Shown here: piece by piece, positions 6,485 to 8,112 of the stretch | Layout of the letters: each line of letters begins with the position of its first letter | Numbering within the stretch: position 1 is the first letter of the stretch | Source of the DNA: JALZEG01 sp036258555 | GTDB lineage: Bacteria; Actinomycetota; CADDZG01; WHSQ01 | Length of the DNA: 8,112 nucleotides | Direction of reading: 5' to 3' | Assembly: GCA_036258555.1 (NCBI GenBank) | Contig: DATADL010000016.1 | Span: 1 to 8,112, forward strand | The notes under the pieces: model-generated | Database searches by the model: none | The model's input: only the letters and a program-made list of their open reading frames with translations | What the model was told of the DNA's origin: nothing | Program-made: the position numbers and the translations under genes

Positions 6485-8112
6485 TTGTCAGCAGTACGAA
6501 GTAAGACGAGCAAGAGATCGTTGGCGATCTTGACGTCGCTGATGGTTCTGTTTGCTCTCGTAGTCCCGTTGACGGGTGCTGCTCTCGCGACCCACACGAC
6601 AGTGGACGCGGAGCCGGAGAACGACCGCAACGTGGTCGGGACCCAGCACACGGTCACCGCGACTACGAGCAGTGCGAACGAAGAGGTGAACTTCGACGTC
6701 GACGGCCCGGGTGATCCCGGTGCCGACCCGTCCGACTTCGAGTGCCAGACCGACGGCCAGGCGCCGTTCCAGTGTGCGTACACGTACACGAGCAACGCCG
6801 CCGGCACGGACACGATCACGGTGTGGTCGGACGAGGAAGGCGGCCAGGACGACGACGTCTTCCAGGCCGGCGAGCCGAGCGACCAGGTCCAGAAGGTCTG
6901 GGTCGCCCAGGGCGACGTCCGCGTGGACTGCACCCCCGACACCGACACGAACCCCGAGGGCTTCACGCACACGGTGACGTGCACGATGTCGGACGCGGGT
7001 GGCACGGTCCACGGCGGCCAGATCGACGCCGAGTTCCTCGCCGGCAGCCCGAACGACCCGGGCGGCAACGAGTCCGGTGCCCCGGCCGACGTCAACAACA
7101 TCTGTGACGCCGGCGAGTCCGCCGCGGGCCAGTGCACGCACACGTGGACCGGCAACAACCCCGGCACCGACGAGGTCTGCTACTTCGTCGACGACGACGC
7201 GAACGACACCGACGTCGACGACGCGGACTGCGCTGCCGAGGCCACTGCGGGCGCAGCCAACGACGACGCCGACGATGCAGACGTGGTGACGAAGACGTGG
7301 TTGCGGCCGGCCCGGCTCGATTGCACGCCGGAGACCTCGACCAACCCGCACGATGCGGACCACACGATCACGTGCAGCTTCTTCGACCAGAACGGCAACG
7401 GGATCACGCTCCCCGAGGGCCAGCTGATCGACTTCGAGATCATCTCGGGGCCGAACGAGGACCTCACGCCGGGCTTCCGTGACTTCGAGTGCCCGAGCAA
7501 CAACCCGACGCCGGGGAACACCTGCACGGCGACCTACGACCAGGACGACCCCAACACGTTCGACCCGAACAACGCGACCGACGTCATCTGCGCGTGGATC
7601 AGCCACGACGGTGACGACGACCAGTTCAACGAGGCCGGCGCGCCGGAGGACGGCGGCGACTGCGACAACGAGGCTCCGGGCACGACCGACAACGACGAGA
7701 CCGACGTCGTGCTGAAGACGTGGCAGGCTCCGCCTCAGGTCGAGGCGACGCAGGTCAACGCCGAGCCCGAGACCGACACGAACCCGGTCGGCTCGCAGCA
7801 CGTCATCCGCGTCTTCGCCGGCGGCGCGAACAACCAGCCGACGACGAGCACGCCGATCCGGGCGGACATCCTGCCCGGCAGCGCGAACCAGCAGAACCAG
7901 ACGCAGGCCGAGATCACCTGCGCCGCCGACAACGTCAACGAAGCTGGGAATGCGAACACGTTCCCCGGCAACCAGACCCAGACGCACGAGTGCGCCTACA
8001 CGGGTGCCAACGCCGGCACGGACACGATCCGCGTGTTCGCGGACACGAACAACAACCAGATCTTCGAGCAGGGCGAGCCCTTCGACGACGTCACGAAGAC
8101 GTGGTCGGGTGG
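6485..8112 (+). CDS. Secreted or surface protein with tandem Ig-like (Big-type) repeats, 3' end outside window
   Basis: The open frame begins at TTG 6485 and stays open for 542 codons to the window edge, so the gene is partial at its 3' end. Start evidence is strong: a consensus Shine-Dalgarno five bases upstream and a full signal peptide directly after it. That peptide has Arg/Lys at 5, 7, 10 and 11, a hydrophobic core at 13-30 and AALA before Thr36. The next in-frame ATG (residue 20) would destroy the signal. Residues 36-540 are four related units, each ending in a V-x-K-x-W strand (W139, W272, W413, W540). They carry recurring motifs such as D-T-N-P-x-G-x-x-H-x-(V/I) and A-G-T-D-T-I-x-V. 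The protein is very rich in Asp, Asn, Thr and Gly. Stretches such as ADTNNNQIFEQGEP (519-532) look like calcium-binding loops. Such repeats are common in adhesins and surface-layer or stalk proteins. The actual ligand, and any anchor, lie beyond what is visible. Confidence 0.88.
   Translation, partial: MSAVRSKTSKRSLAILTSLMVLFALVVPLTGAALATHTTVDAEPENDRNVVGTQHTVTATTSSANEEVNFDVDGPGDPGADPSDFECQTDGQAPFQCAYTYTSNAAGTDTITVWSDEEGGQDDDVFQAGEPSDQVQKVWVAQGDVRVDCTPDTDTNPEGFTHTVTCTMSDAGGTVHGGQIDAEFLAGSPNDPGGNESGAPADVNNICDAGESAAGQCTHTWTGNNPGTDEVCYFVDDDANDTDVDDADCAAEATAGAANDDADDADVVTKTWLRPARLDCTPETSTNPHDADHTITCSFFDQNGNGITLPEGQLIDFEIISGPNEDLTPGFRDFECPSNNPTPGNTCTATYDQDDPNTFDPNNATDVICAWISHDGDDDQFNEAGAPEDGGDCDNEAPGTTDNDETDVVLKTWQAPPQVEATQVNAEPETDTNPVGSQHVIRVFAGGANNQPTTSTPIRADILPGSANQQNQTQAEITCAADNVNEAGNANTFPGNQTQTHECAYTGANAGTDTIRVFADTNNNQIFEQGEPFDDVTKTWSG
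6590..8104 (+). repeat. Four tandem Ig-like protein repeats, two cysteine classes
   Basis: The units span 6590-6901, 6902-7300, 7301-7723 and 7724-8104 (104, 133, 141 and 127 residues). Each starts near a P-E-x-(D/S)-x-N motif and ends at a Trp after V-x-K. Units 1 and 4 hold two cysteines each (87/97 and 479/503). Units 2 and 3 hold six each, in matching order (149, 166, 207, 217, 232, 249 and 280, 297, 336, 347, 369, 393), with the first two exactly 17 residues apart in both. The repeats are diverged at the DNA level, so this is an old duplication rather than a recent one. More units probably follow beyond the edge. Confidence 0.75.

Noticed and set aside
6488..7987. Long minus-strand open frame opposite the repeat protein.
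   Set aside because: It is an antisense shadow created by high GC and biased codons. The plus strand has a signal peptide, Shine-Dalgarno and coherent repeats; the minus product is low-complexity Val/Arg-rich.

Overview
This is a very GC-rich window with dense coding on both strands. The style (GC-rich third codon positions, GTG and TTG starts, a LuxR-type response regulator, an ECF sigma factor with a long C-terminal extension, Big/Ig-like secreted repeats) fits an actinomycete-like bacterium, perhaps a deep or uncultivated lineage of Actinomycetota. That placement is inferred from style, not from a database match.

Left part (1-2249, minus strand). A NarL/FixJ-family response regulator (1584-2249) lies 26 bases upstream of selA, the selenocysteine synthase gene (163-1557). 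They probably form one transcript reading leftwards. The regulator gene seems to have a leaderless promoter. A weak hairpin follows selA. The first ~130 bases hold no gene that I can support.

Middle (2402-4575, plus strand). After a 152-base divergent intergenic region comes a secreted peptidoglycan-binding M15-type peptidase. It is followed by a membrane-anchored protein whose outer part looks like a WD40/TolB-like beta-propeller.

Right part (4749-8112, plus strand). Next is a 511-residue protein with an ECF sigma factor at its N-terminus. It continues into a possible membrane segment, a roughly 100-residue Pro/Ser/Thr-rich stalk and a beta-rich C-terminal domain. Behind a likely terminator and a roughly 125-base leader lies a gene with a TTG start. 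It encodes a secreted, acidic, cysteine-paired protein of at least four tandem Ig-like repeats, and it runs off the right edge.

The four plus-strand genes all concern the cell envelope: wall cleavage, a membrane-anchored propeller, a possible membrane-tethered sigma factor and a surface/secreted repeat protein. The most interesting candidate system is the one-piece sigma factor with a putative outside sensor next to a surface protein it might control. No anti-sigma factor gene is visible beside it. The selA/regulator pair is a separate unit, and the rest of the selenocysteine machinery (selB, selC, selD) is not in the window.
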